Assembly: GCA_958403395.1 (NCBI GenBank)
Contig: CATXXF010000003.1
Span: 33,515-97,514 of the forward strand
Length of the DNA: 64,000 bases
Direction of reading: 5' to 3'
Origin: an uncultured Collinsella sp.
GTDB taxonomy: Bacteria; Actinomycetota; Coriobacteriia; Coriobacteriales; Coriobacteriaceae
Below are positions 42,782 to 51,462 of the stretch, piece by piece (the first letter of the stretch is position 1; every line of letters begins with the position of its first letter). Made by a program: the position numbers and the translations under genes. The notes beneath the pieces are model-generated. The model saw nothing but the letters and a program-made list of their open reading frames with translations, was not told the DNA's origin and searched no databases.

Positions 42782-45013
42782 GTGGCACACAACAAGCTGG
42801 AGGCAAGCCTCCAAGACCAGCGTAGTCAAGGCGGACACGGAGCCATTCCCCTCTCCGCTGGCATGCTGCTCGTAACGCTCGGCGTCGTCTATGGCGACAT
42901 CGGCACGAGCCCTATGTACACCATGAAATCAATCGTCGCCAACAACGGCGGCATCGGCACCGTCAGCGAGGACATGATTCTGGGCGCGCTTTCCCTCGTC
43001 ATCTGGACCATGACGCTCGTGACCACGGTCAAGTACGTGGTAATCGCTATGAAGGCCGATAACCACAACGAAGGCGGCATCTTCGCCCTGTTCAGTCTCG
43101 TGCGCAAGGTGGCACCGTGGCTGATTCTCCCCGCTATGATCGGCGGCGCGGCGCTGCTCGCCGACGGCATCCTCACCCCCGCGGTCACGGTTACCACGGC
43201 CATCGAGGGCTTGCGCACCATCGAGTGGGGCCATGCGCTTTTGGGTGACGGCCAGACCAACGTCATCATCATCACCATCATCATTATCTGCGGCCTGTTT
43301 GCCATGCAGCGCGCCGGCACCTCGTCAATCGGCAAGCTGTTCGGCCCGCTCATGACGCTGTGGTTCCTGTTCCTGGCAGGCGCCGGTCTGTTCAACATGC
43401 TCGGCAACCTGTCCATCTTGCGCGCGCTCAACCCCATCCGCGGCATCATGTTCCCGTTCTCGCCCATCAACCACTCGGGCATCATGGTGCTCGGCTTTGT
43501 CTTCCTGTCGACAACCGGTGCCGAGGCGCTCTACTCGGACATGGGTCATGTGGGCAAGGCCAACATCTATGCATCCTGGCCGTTTGTTAAGGCGGCCCTT
43601 ATCCTCAACTATCTGGGTCAAGGCGCTTGGCTGCTCGCCAATAACTCCAACCCCCAGATGCTCGCGATGGATATCGTCAACCCGTTCTATATGATGCTTC
43701 CCGAGCCCCTGCGCCCCTTTGCCATCGTGCTTTCGGCCGTGGCGGCCATCATCGCCTCGCAGGCGCTCATCACCGGCTCGTTCTCGCTGGTATCCGAGGC
43801 AACGCGCCTCAACCTTATGCCGCACCTGCGCATCCACTACCCTAGCGACACCAAGGGTCAGCTCTATATCCCACTCGTCAACAACATCATGTGGGTCGGC
43901 TGTATCTTCATCGTGCTGCTGTTCCAGAACTCCGAGCGCATGGAGAGCGCCTATGGCCTCGCCATTACCGTGACCATGCTTATGACCACCACGCTGCTGA
44001 CGAGCTATATCGCCGGCATTCTCAAGCACAAGCTGGGCGCCTGTGTCTTCGCCCTGCTCTTCGGCGCCATTGAGCTATGCTTCTTCGCCTCGTGCCTCAC
44101 CATGTTCTTTGACGGCGGTTACGTCATGATCTTCTTGGCCTCGCTGCTGTTTGGCCTTATGTATGTATGGCGCCGCGGCACCGCCATCGAGCGCACGCAA
44201 ACGATCCTGCTGCCCGTCTCCAAGTACATCGATCAGCTCGACCGCCTGCGCAACGACGAGACCTACCCCGTGCTCGCCGACAATCTGGTGTTCCTCACCA
44301 ACAACCCCGATCCGCTCACACTCGACCGCGACGTGCTCTATTCCATCCTGGACAAACATCCCAAGCGCGCCAAGGCATACTGGTTCATCAACGTGCACGT
44401 TACCGATGAACCCTATACGCACGAGTATTCCGTCGAGACCTTTGGCACGGACTTTTTGTTCCGTGTGCGCCTGGACCTGGGCTTTAAGGTCAATCAGCGC
44501 ATCAATGCCTACCTGCGCCAAATCGTTGGCGACCTGATGGCATCGGGCGAGTTACCGCCGCAGCACCACACCTACTCCATCTACGAGACGCGCGGCAACG
44601 TGGGCGACTTCCGTTTTTGCATGCCGCGCAAGATGCTTGCCCCCGAAACGGACATCAACCGCAATGACCACCGCGTGATGGCCATCAAGTACGCCGTCCG
44701 TCGCGCCTGCGGAAGCCCGGCACGCTGGTACGGCCTTGAGAACTCGGCCATCATCATCGAGTACGTGCCCCTCTTTGCCCGCATGCGTCCGGCAGTCAAG
44801 CTTGTTCGCACCCAGGTGCCACTCGAAGTTCAAATCGAGGAAGCCGAGGAAATGGAAGTCGACATCTTCTCGGACGACTTGGTCAACGGCAACGAGGCCG
44901 GTAAGAATATGAACGTCGATCCCACTGAGCTGCTCGAGAGCGTCGCAGATATGCCCGAACAGCAACAACTCGACGGCCTCGAGAGTGAACAACTCAACGA
45001 CGCCAACTTCTAG
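42782..45013 (+). CDS. kup: Kup-type potassium uptake protein
   Basis: 743 residues from GTG 42782 behind AAGGGAG; an ATG at 42764 with a weaker site is possible. Marks: VVYGDIGTSPMYTMKSI, KADNHNEGGIFALFSL, ADGILTPAVTVTTAIEGL and SQALITGSFSLVSEA. About 12 hydrophobic segments are followed by a C-terminal cytoplasmic domain. It imports K+ with H+. The C-terminal 50 residues are acidic (EEAEEMEVDIFSDD). A terminator separates it from the convergent bile salt hydrolase gene. Regulation may use the palindrome at 42659. Confidence 0.93.
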   Translation: MAHNKLEASLQDQRSQGGHGAIPLSAGMLLVTLGVVYGDIGTSPMYTMKSIVANNGGIGTVSEDMILGALSLVIWTMTLVTTVKYVVIAMKADNHNEGGIFALFSLVRKVAPWLILPAMIGGAALLADGILTPAVTVTTAIEGLRTIEWGHALLGDGQTNVIIITIIIICGLFAMQRAGTSSIGKLFGPLMTLWFLFLAGAGLFNMLGNLSILRALNPIRGIMFPFSPINHSGIMVLGFVFLSTTGAEALYSDMGHVGKANIYASWPFVKAALILNYLGQGAWLLANNSNPQMLAMDIVNPFYMMLPEPLRPFAIVLSAVAAIIASQALITGSFSLVSEATRLNLMPHLRIHYPSDTKGQLYIPLVNNIMWVGCIFIVLLFQNSERMESAYGLAITVTMLMTTTLLTSYIAGILKHKLGACVFALLFGAIELCFFASCLTMFFDGGYVMIFLASLLFGLMYVWRRGTAIERTQTILLPVSKYIDQLDRLRNDETYPVLADNLVFLTNNPDPLTLDRDVLYSILDKHPKRAKAYWFINVHVTDEPYTHEYSVETFGTDFLFRVRLDLGFKVNQRINAYLRQIVGDLMASGELPPQHHTYSIYETRGNVGDFRFCMPRKMLAPETDINRNDHRVMAIKYAVRRACGSPARWYGLENSAIIIEYVPLFARMRPAVKLVRTQVPLEVQIEEAEEMEVDIFSDDLVNGNEAGKNMNVDPTELLESVADMPEQQQLDGLESEQLNDANF

Positions 45014-45033
45014 CGACGCCACAAATCAACGAC

Positions 45034-45072
45034 AGCGGCCCTGCGCCTCACGAGAGACGCAGGGCCGCTTTG
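45034..45072. terminator. Bidirectional terminator between kup and bsh
   Basis: AGCGGCCCTGCG pairs perfectly with CGCAGGGCCGCT around a 12-nt loop, with short T and A runs on the two sides. Confidence 0.8.
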
Positions 45073-45092
45073 CATTGCAGTAAAGCTAACGG

Positions 45093-46058
45093 CTACGAAC
45101 GACGCGGCTCGGGAACCACGAGCCTATCGGGGCTCGCGCCCTCGGCATCCATTAGGCTCACGTAGCGAATCGACGGATCATCATACATCGCGTAGTAATA
45201 ATTGCCCGTGCGCGCGCTAAAGCATCCGGTGTAGATAGTCTTCTCGAACTTGCCATCGCCCATCCTGGACGCCCCCTCGATCATCACCACGCCCTCGAGC
45301 GAGCGGAACATGCGAACGACGTTTTCGGTCTCGCTCTCCTTTTGCGGGTAATTGGCATTGAGGTACGCCGCCTTTACAAAACGGCTCGGCGAATAGCAGT
45401 CACCCGGAATACCGCGCATGCCGGCACCGGCTCCATAGGGCTTAAGCTCGGCGCCACGCCATGTCGCCGTCTGCGGAAAATCGCTTGTGGCTGTGATATA
45501 GGTGCGCAGGTTTTCCATGTGCCACGGGAAGGTCGGCTGGTTGGCAAGAGTATCGACCGGATCGTCGTATACATGCAGGCCGTCAGCCATCATTTCGACC
45601 ACGATGCTACGCTGGCTGTCGCCGATAATCCAATGGAGCAGTGACACGCCCAGCCCCTCTCCGGCAGATTTGGCGACAATCACCGTGTCGCGCAGCGCGG
45701 CCTCGACCTCATCGACCGTCGAGAACGTCGCCGCCACCCACAGGGGAAACTCATAGGCCGCGATATTTGTCTTGCCGTCGACAGGGTCCTCGGCATACTC
45801 GGCATAACCCGGGAAATTGAGGCCCGCCACGGCGAGGCCCGCATCGTTGCCGCAGTCGAAGAACATAGGGTAGTTCTTGTAATCGATGCACATACCGATC
45901 ACCGCGTGTGCCGCTGTCGCGTCGTCGATAAACGAATACGGAATGTGGAACCCGCGAGGCATCACGCGAACCTGTTGGCCGTAGTCAAAGCTCCAGTCGA
46001 GGTTGCGCCCTAGATACATGTGGCCAGAATTATCGGTAAATCGAATGCTCGTGCACAT
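45093..46058 (-). CDS. bsh: Bile salt hydrolase (choloylglycine hydrolase)
   Basis: 321 residues from ATG 46058 behind AGGAGGCGCT; the start puts the catalytic Cys at position 2 (MCTSIRF), exposed after Met removal. Other Ntn-hydrolase marks: GRNLDWS, NDAGLAVAGLNFPG and EFPLWVAATFSTVDEV. The enzyme cleaves taurine or glycine from conjugated bile acids in the gut and is a marker of intestinal life. It lacks a signal peptide, so it acts inside the cell. It is monocistronic. Confidence 0.93.
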   Translation of the reverse strand: MCTSIRFTDNSGHMYLGRNLDWSFDYGQQVRVMPRGFHIPYSFIDDATAAHAVIGMCIDYKNYPMFFDCGNDAGLAVAGLNFPGYAEYAEDPVDGKTNIAAYEFPLWVAATFSTVDEVEAALRDTVIVAKSAGEGLGVSLLHWIIGDSQRSIVVEMMADGLHVYDDPVDTLANQPTFPWHMENLRTYITATSDFPQTATWRGAELKPYGAGAGMRGIPGDCYSPSRFVKAAYLNANYPQKESETENVVRMFRSLEGVVMIEGASRMGDGKFEKTIYTGCFSARTGNYYYAMYDDPSIRYVSLMDAEGASPDRLVVPEPRRS

Positions 46059-46127
46059 AGCGCCTCCTAGCTTTACGTTCTTGCTAAGGTTATTGTCTCC
46101 AAACAAAAAGGCGCTAAACACAAAAGG

Positions 46128-46155
46128 CCGGACATGACAACAATGTCATGTCCGG
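46128..46155. terminator. Hairpin between deformylase-like gene and bsh
   Basis: CCGGACATGACA pairs perfectly with TGTCATGTCCGG, with ACAA as loop and short T-tracts on each side (GCTTTT on plus, CCTTTTG on minus). On the minus strand it ends transcripts from the deformylase-like gene before bsh. Confidence 0.7.
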
Positions 46156-46200
46156 GCTTTTCAAGCTGGATAAACTCAACCAAGTTAACCCCGCAGGTCG

Positions 46201-46307
46201 TCTAAGGGATCAAAGTGCCGCAGATTGCCACGAAAGAGGAGCGAAGCGTACTTAAGGTACGCGAGCGACGATTGAGCGGCAAGGTGCGGTGCTTTGGTCC
46301 CCTTAGA
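46201..46307 (-). repeat. 107-nt multi-stem structure at the deformylase-like gene end
   Basis: TCTAAGGG pairs with CCCTTAGA (8 bp), CAAAGTGCCGCA with TGCGGTGCTTTG (12 bp with two G-T), TTGCC with GGCAA, and GCGTAC with GTACGC at the tip. The outer stem contains the stop codon of the gene 46303-46722. It could be a 3' RNA element or an inserted REP-like repeat. Confidence 0.7.
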
Positions 46308-46722
46308 CCAACTTTCCAAGACAGTGATCGATCATATGCTGAATCATCTGTGCCTCAAAGCCCGCGTAGTCGCGGCGGCACTCCTTCATCTTGCCGTCGA
46401 CGATCTGGTCAAAGGCAACCTTGCACTTGATATAGCGCGTGGACTTGGTGACCTCCTCGTGCGTCAGGCAGCTCTCCTCCATCTTGCTGGCGCCCAGGCC
46501 AAACACCAGACGGGGGTTGTAGAGCACGTGGGGCTCGCCGGCATCGTCCAGGTAGACGCAGACCTTCTTGGTGACGCCAATCTGGTTGGCGGCAAGACAA
46601 CCGGCGTCCTCGAGCGACTTGATGGTATCGATCAGGTCCTGTGCGACCGACTCGTCCTCGACGGTCGCAACCTCGCAACGCTGGGACAGGATAGCCTCGT
46701 CGTGGCAAAGCTCTTTAATCAT
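46303..46722 (-). CDS. Deformylase-like protein lacking the catalytic glutamate
   Basis: 139 residues from ATG 46722, preceded by GGAGGAACGC; a start four codons upstream also exists. Motif 1 is GCLAANQIG with the Gln (47) kept, and motif 2 is EESCLT with Cys85. Motif 3 is QHMIDH: the essential Glu of HExDH is Met130. The metal ligands (Cys85, His129, His133) remain, so the fold and metal may be kept while normal deformylation is lost. Its last codons lie in the 107-nt structured element. Confidence 0.8.
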   Translation of the reverse strand: MIKELCHDEAILSQRCEVATVEDESVAQDLIDTIKSLEDAGCLAANQIGVTKKVCVYLDDAGEPHVLYNPRLVFGLGASKMEESCLTHEEVTKSTRYIKCKVAFDQIVDGKMKECRRDYAGFEAQMIQHMIDHCLGKLV

Positions 46723-46915
46723 GCGTTCCTCCATAGGGGTCGTTGTAACCGCTTAAGTATACGGTACCCACACATTTTCATGCGAAAAATACCATCCGTC
46801 TGCTACAAAGCGCCGAACATCAACATGCGAGGAACAACAGCGTCGTAAAGGGGCTATAGTGGGTGAGTTCGTGTCAATCGGCCTAAACTCGGGGCCGAAC
46901 AAGGAAAGGGTATGC

Positions 46916-48226
46916 ATGGACGAACTATTTCACGTCAGCGAGCGCAAGTCCACAATCGGGACCGAACTCCGCGCTGGACTGACAACATTCCTGGCGATGG
47001 CCTACATCATCGCCGTCAACCCCGCGGTGCTCTCGGGCGCTGGCATCGATGCGGGAGCGCTCGCCTGCGCCACCTGCCTGGGCGCCGGCATCATGACCAT
47101 CTGCATGGGCATCTTCGCCAACCGCCCGCTCGCCTGCGCGTCGGGCTTAGGCGTCAACGCGATGATCGCTGGAATCACCACCACCGTCTGCGGCGGTGAC
47201 TGGCACGTGGCCATGAGCGTCATCTTCCTTGAGGGCGTCGTCATCTTGCTGCTCGTGCTTTGTGGCCTGCGCGAGGCCATCATGGACGCCATCCCGGTTG
47301 TCCTGCGTCACGCCATCTCGGTGGGTCTGGGCCTGTTCATCGCCATGATTGGCCTGTGCGATGCCGGCATTATCACCGCTGGCGCCGGCACACTCGTCGG
47401 TCTAGGCGACATCACCTCCCCCACCTTCATCGTCGGCATCATCTCCATCCTGGTGACAGTCGCCCTCGCCTGCCGCAACGTCCCCGGCTCGCTGCTCATC
47501 GGCATCGTCGTCGCCGTCATCGCCGGTATCCCCCTAGGTGTGACCCAGGCTCCGACCGGTATCATCGCCCCGCTCGATTTCTCGAGCATCGGTGGCCCCA
47601 TCGCCGACGCCGGCGGCGTGCCTGCCATCGTCAAGGTCCTTACCGACCCCGCGCTCCTCGTCATCTCGTTCTCGCTGCTCATGAGTGACTTCTTCGACAC
47701 CATGGGCACCGCGATGGCCGTGGCCAAGCAGGGCGAGTTCCTCACCGACGACGGCAACGTCGAGAATATCAAGGAGATTCTGATCGTCGACTCCGCCGCC
47801 GCCGCTGTGGGCGGTTTCATGGGCGTCTCCTCCATCACCACCTTCGTCGAGTCCACCTCTGGTGCTGCCGACGGTGGCCGCACGGGCCTCACCTCCGTCA
47901 CCACCGGCGTGCTGTTCATTCTCGCCGCGTTCTTCTCCCCCATCGTCACCATCGTTTCCAGCGCCGCCACCTGCGGTGCTCTGGTCTACGTCGGCTACCT
48001 CATGATGAGCGAGGCCTCCGAGATTGACTGGTCCGACGTGTCGCAGGGTTTCCCGGCGTTCATGATTGTCGCCGGCGTGCCCTTCACCTACTCCATCTCT
48101 GCCGGCATCGGTCTGGGCTTTATCGCCTACGTAGTCGTCGCGCTCTTTAAGGGCGAGGCTTCCAAGATCAAGCCGCTCATGTGGATCGCAGCCCTCGCCT
48201 TCCTCGTCTACTTCTTCGTGGCGTAA
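46916..48226 (+). CDS. NCS2-family purine permease (AzgA-like)
   Basis: 436 residues from ATG 46916 behind AAGGAAAGGG. Marks: LRAGLTTFLAMAYIIAVNPAVL, ASGLGVNAMIAG, SDFFDTMGTAMAVAKQG and GVSSITTFVESTSGAADGGRTGL, typical of AzgA/GhxP adenine, guanine and hypoxanthine transporters. About 13 membrane segments are present. The AzgA-type motif GMGLNAYFA is GLGVNAMIA here. It probably imports purine bases with H+. It is followed by a terminator at 48254. Confidence 0.9.
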   Translation: MDELFHVSERKSTIGTELRAGLTTFLAMAYIIAVNPAVLSGAGIDAGALACATCLGAGIMTICMGIFANRPLACASGLGVNAMIAGITTTVCGGDWHVAMSVIFLEGVVILLLVLCGLREAIMDAIPVVLRHAISVGLGLFIAMIGLCDAGIITAGAGTLVGLGDITSPTFIVGIISILVTVALACRNVPGSLLIGIVVAVIAGIPLGVTQAPTGIIAPLDFSSIGGPIADAGGVPAIVKVLTDPALLVISFSLLMSDFFDTMGTAMAVAKQGEFLTDDGNVENIKEILIVDSAAAAVGGFMGVSSITTFVESTSGAADGGRTGLTSVTTGVLFILAAFFSPIVTIVSSAATCGALVYVGYLMMSEASEIDWSDVSQGFPAFMIVAGVPFTYSISAGIGLGFIAYVVVALFKGEASKIKPLMWIAALAFLVYFFVA

Positions 48227-48253
48227 CGGCATAGTCTGCTAAAACAAAACAAC

Positions 48254-48294
48254 AAGGCGCGGAATCGCATCGAGCGGCTCCGCGCCTTTCTTTT
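48254..48294 (+). terminator. Terminator after the purine permease gene
   Basis: AAGGCGCGGA pairs with TCCGCGCCTT around a 15-nt loop, followed by TCTTTT. Confidence 0.8.
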
Positions 48295-48363
48295 AGCGTC
48301 TGCCCCCGTGCCAGCGTGCGACAATTGAGGCTGTCAATATCACAACACCGAGAGAAGCCTGCC

Positions 48364-49029
48364 TTGGAAGCGCATCATAAGCAGATAACCGTTTATTCAG
48401 AGTGTGCGGAAGGCGCGCCCGTCATCTACCTCCCCGTTGTCATGGGCGACGGTAGTGAAGTCTACGAGCGCTGCCGAGAGCTCGACTGCCCGCCGTTCAC
48501 CCTTGTCGCCATTGGAGGGCTCGATTGGAATCGCGAGCTGAGCCCCTGGGCATGCGACGGAACTATACGAGATGCCGAGCCCTTTGGCGGACAGGCTGCT
48601 GGTTTTCTTGACGAGTTGTTGAAGCAGATAATCCCCCAGGCCGAATCATCGCTCCCGCAACCGCCTGCCTGGCGCGGCGTTGCCGGCTACTCGTTGGCGG
48701 GTCTTTTTGTACTGTGGGCACTTTGGCAAACAGATGTCTTTGAGCGCGCAGCGAGTGCATCGGGGTCGCTGTGGTTCCCTGGCTTTATCGACTACGCGCG
48801 CGAGCGCACGATGACAGCTACGCCCGACGCCGCCTATCTGTCGCTCGGTAAAAAGGAAACCAAGACGCCCAACCGCATGATGCGGCACGTACTCGACGAT
48901 ACGCGCGCGATGGAAGAGCTGTTTATCGAGCGCGACATCCCAACAACGCTGGAGCTCAACCCCGGCAATCATTTTGCCCAAACTGACCTGCGCATGGCGC
49001 GCGGCATCCACTGGATACTGACGCATTAA
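48364..49029 (+). CDS. Alpha/beta-hydrolase, esterase D-like
   Basis: 221 residues if it starts at TTG 48364 (GAGAGAAG lies upstream); an earlier start at 48316 is possible. The nucleophile motif is GVAGYSLAGLF (GxSxxG). The C-terminus has LELNPGNHFAQTDLR with a His suited to the catalytic triad. The fold resembles siderophore or acyl esterases (IroE/EntF-type). The substrate is unknown. A strong terminator follows at 49028. Confidence 0.75.
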   Translation: MEAHHKQITVYSECAEGAPVIYLPVVMGDGSEVYERCRELDCPPFTLVAIGGLDWNRELSPWACDGTIRDAEPFGGQAAGFLDELLKQIIPQAESSLPQPPAWRGVAGYSLAGLFVLWALWQTDVFERAASASGSLWFPGFIDYARERTMTATPDAAYLSLGKKETKTPNRMMRHVLDDTRAMEELFIERDIPTTLELNPGNHFAQTDLRMARGIHWILTH

Positions 49030-49069
49030 AAATGGCGTCCACGCGTACATACGCATGGACGCCATTTTT
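49028..49069. terminator. Strong palindromic terminator
   Basis: AAAAATGGCGTCCA pairs perfectly with TGGACGCCATTTTT around CGCGTACATACGCA, which can itself pair. The A and T runs at both ends make it effective in both directions. Confidence 0.85.
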
Positions 49070-49089
49070 AATTTGGCTGAACGCAGCTA

Positions 49090-49143
49090 CTATTCGACAG
49101 TCTCCTCGAGTTCAGATACGGTGGGCGTCGAGAACTGGGGCAT
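49090..49143 (-). CDS. Possible 17-residue peptide gene
   Basis: MPQFSTPTVSELEETVE starts at ATG 49143 with AAAGGA five bases upstream and ends in two TAG codons. It lies 123 bp downstream of the MetE-like gene on the same strand. The FSTPTV stretch resembles the YxxPxL motif of some RiPP leader peptides, but no core or modifying enzyme is present. Low confidence. Confidence 0.25.
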   Translation of the reverse strand: MPQFSTPTVSELEETVE

Positions 49144-49266
49144 GAATGTCCTTTCATGATGGAAGGGCGATCAGGCATATCGGATAACCTGCCCGAACGA
49201 TACGATCCGGACCATTGTACGTGATACGTCATGTCTCGCGCGCGCCGTCACCTGCAAGCGGTAGCA

Positions 49267-50400
49267 TTACTTCCAAACGCGCTCGGCAATGCGCTTGACC
49301 AGCGCGATCTTTGCCCACTGTTCGTCCTCGGTCAGCTTGTTGCCAATCTCGCAGCTGGCAAAGCCGCACTGGGGCGACAGGTACAGGTTCTCGAGCGGCA
49401 CATACTTTGCGGCCTCGTGGATACGTTCGACGATAACGTCCTCGTCCTCAAGCTCAGCCGCCTTGGTGGTCACCAGGCCCAGCACGACCTTCTTGCCGGG
49501 AGCAACGTACTTGAGCGGCTCAAAGCCACCGGCGCGTGGCGTATCGAACTCAAGGTAGAACGCGTCGACGTTCTCATGTGCGAACAGGTACGGCGCAATG
49601 GGATCGTAACCACCCTCGAAGGCATACGTGGAGTGATAGTTGCCGCGGCACACGTGCGTGTTGATAACCAGCTCGTCGGGCTTGCCCGCGATGGCGGCAT
49701 TGTTGAGCGCCACGCCCAGCTCGCTCACCTTTTGCAGGTCAACCGGGCTCATGCCGGTCTTGGACACAAAGTCGGTATCGCAATAGATGCCCCAGGTGCA
49801 GTCATCAAATTGGATGTTGCGGCAGCCTGCTGCGTACAGGTCGGCGATCACCGTGCGATAAGCGGCCGCAATGGCGTCGGCAAGTTCCTCATCGGTCTTA
49901 TAGACAGCGCGCAGGCTCTCCTGCTGGCCATCGCAGCGATCGAGCGTGACCTCAGAGAACGTCTGGATCGGCGCCGGAATGGTCTGGCGTGCGACCTGGC
50001 CCTCCCCCTCAAGCGCCTTGACGAACTTAAAATGCTCGACGAACGGGTGGTTCTCGCCGCTAATGGGACCAGTAACCACGGCGGTGTCGGCCGTCGTCTC
50101 CTCATCATGGAACATATAACCCGTGCGTGAGGTGCGGCGCTCAATGCCGTTGAGGCCCCACATAAAATCGAGGTGCCAGTAGCTGCGGCGGAACTCGCCA
50201 TCGGTGATCACCTGCAGGCCGGCGGCCTTCTGCTTGGCCACCAAATCGCGAATGGCATCGTCCTCGACGGCCTTAAGGCCGGAAGCGTCGAGTTTACCCG
50301 CGACATAGGCGGCACGGGCGTCCTTTACAGCCTGCGGACGAAGAAAGCTGCCGACGATATCGGCGCGAAACGGCGCGTTCGGTTGAATCGAAGTGCTCAT
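49267..50400 (-). CDS. MetE C-terminal-like methyltransferase (YxjG/YxjH family)
   Basis: 377 residues from ATG 50400 behind AAAGGGAG. It matches the stand-alone catalytic half of cobalamin-independent methionine synthase: DIVGSFLRPQAVKDAR, VITDGEFRRSYWH, QFDDCTWGIYCD, the zinc-binding INTHVCRGNYH (His, Cys) and LSPQCGFASCEIG (Cys). Such short proteins methylate homocysteine from donors other than methyltetrahydrofolate triglutamate. It is followed by the 17-residue frame. A LysR-type box (50488) and a second palindrome (50441) lie upstream. Confidence 0.88.
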   Translation of the reverse strand: MSTSIQPNAPFRADIVGSFLRPQAVKDARAAYVAGKLDASGLKAVEDDAIRDLVAKQKAAGLQVITDGEFRRSYWHLDFMWGLNGIERRTSRTGYMFHDEETTADTAVVTGPISGENHPFVEHFKFVKALEGEGQVARQTIPAPIQTFSEVTLDRCDGQQESLRAVYKTDEELADAIAAAYRTVIADLYAAGCRNIQFDDCTWGIYCDTDFVSKTGMSPVDLQKVSELGVALNNAAIAGKPDELVINTHVCRGNYHSTYAFEGGYDPIAPYLFAHENVDAFYLEFDTPRAGGFEPLKYVAPGKKVVLGLVTTKAAELEDEDVIVERIHEAAKYVPLENLYLSPQCGFASCEIGNKLTEDEQWAKIALVKRIAERVWK

Positions 50401-50440
50401 AGATATCTCCCTTTGCATTGGTTGCTTTACTGGGACAGAG

Positions 50441-50454
50441 TATGAGCGCTCATA
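50441..50454. promoter_or_regulatory. Second palindrome upstream of the MetE-like gene
   Basis: TATGAGC-GCTCATA is a perfect 14-bp palindrome about 40 bp before the start. It may be a regulator site or part of the core promoter region. Confidence 0.4.
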
Positions 50455-50487
50455 TGACCATCGTAAAATATACGTTTATAACAGTTT

Positions 50488-50508
50488 GATATAGATGTTT
50501 CCTATATC
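50488..50508. promoter_or_regulatory. LysR-type box upstream of the MetE-like gene
   Basis: GATATAG-ATGTTTC-CTATATC has perfect 7-bp arms and contains T-N11-A. It lies between the MetE-like gene and the LysR gene, so binding of that regulator here is likely. Confidence 0.6.
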
Positions 50509-50555
50509 AGTCTGGACTGTCATAAAGAGACTTGAACCGTGCGGAGCACAGCAGC

Positions 50556-51452
50556 CTAGATATGCTGACGAATCGCGTCGATATAGGCCCGACCGTAGCG
50601 CGTAAGCGTCGTGTTCTTGCGCGTGATGATGCCAATCTCCATGTACTCGTCCACGTCGAGCGGAATCGAGATAATGCCGGGGCCGTTGAGCTCGTGGCTG
50701 ATCACGCCCGAGCATACCGTGTAGCCGTTGAGGCCCATGGCCAAATTGAACAACGTCGCACGGTCGCGCACGCGGATATTTTTGCGACGCTCGAACGTCG
50801 AGGTCAGCTCCTCGGAATAGTAAAACGAGTTGTAGCTGCCCTGCTCGTAGGACAGGAACGGGTAGTCTTCCAGATCCTCGAGCGTCACGCTGGAGCGGTC
50901 CGCCAGCGGATGGTCGGCGCAGACGAAGACATGCGGCGTGGCGCAGAAGAGTCCTTCGAACACGAGCTCGTTGGCCACCAGCATGCGCTCGATGACCTCG
51001 CGGTTATGCTCGGATAAGTACAGGATGCCCAGTTCGCTTTTCATATGCGCGACATCCTCGATAATCTCGTGAGTCTGCTCCTCGCGCAGGGTGAAGTCGT
51101 AACGCGCGGCATCGAACTCGCGGATCACGTCGACAAACGCGTTGACGGCAAAGGAATAATGCTGGCAGCTCACACTAAAGTGCGGCACCTGCTCGGATGC
51201 GCCCTTGTACTTGCCCTCGAGCAGGTCGGCCTGGTCGAGTACCTGGCGCGCATAGCCCAAGAAGGTCTCGCCTTCCTCGGACACAATGACGCCCTTGTTG
51301 GTGCGCTCAAAGATGTGCACACCCATCTCGTTTTCGAGATCGCGAATCGACGCGGTAATCGAAGGCTGCGACACAAAGAGACGGCGCGAGGCCTCGGTAA
51401 TGCTGCCGCATTCGGCAACTTTGACGACATATCTGAGCTGCTGGAGCTTCAT
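50556..51452 (-). CDS. LysR-family regulator, possibly of methionine metabolism
   Basis: 298 residues from ATG 51452 behind AAGGAGACAGCC. Winged HTH: MKLQQLRYVVKVAECGSITE, SRRLFVSQPSITASIRDLENE, MGVHIFERTNKG. The effector domain resembles the group that regulates sulfur-amino-acid genes. It lies 10 bp after the HAD gene, so the two share a transcript. The MetE-like gene lies downstream on the same strand with a T-N11-A box in front, supporting a MetR-like role. The effector is unknown; homocysteine is a possibility by analogy. Confidence 0.88.
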   Translation of the reverse strand: MKLQQLRYVVKVAECGSITEASRRLFVSQPSITASIRDLENEMGVHIFERTNKGVIVSEEGETFLGYARQVLDQADLLEGKYKGASEQVPHFSVSCQHYSFAVNAFVDVIREFDAARYDFTLREEQTHEIIEDVAHMKSELGILYLSEHNREVIERMLVANELVFEGLFCATPHVFVCADHPLADRSSVTLEDLEDYPFLSYEQGSYNSFYYSEELTSTFERRKNIRVRDRATLFNLAMGLNGYTVCSGVISHELNGPGIISIPLDVDEYMEIGIITRKNTTLTRYGRAYIDAIRQHI

Positions 51453-51462
51453 GGCTGTCTCC

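Noticed and set aside
46201..46307. tRNA-like gene in the 107-nt structure
   Set aside because: No anticodon arm, T-loop sequence or CCA-type acceptor pairing fits.
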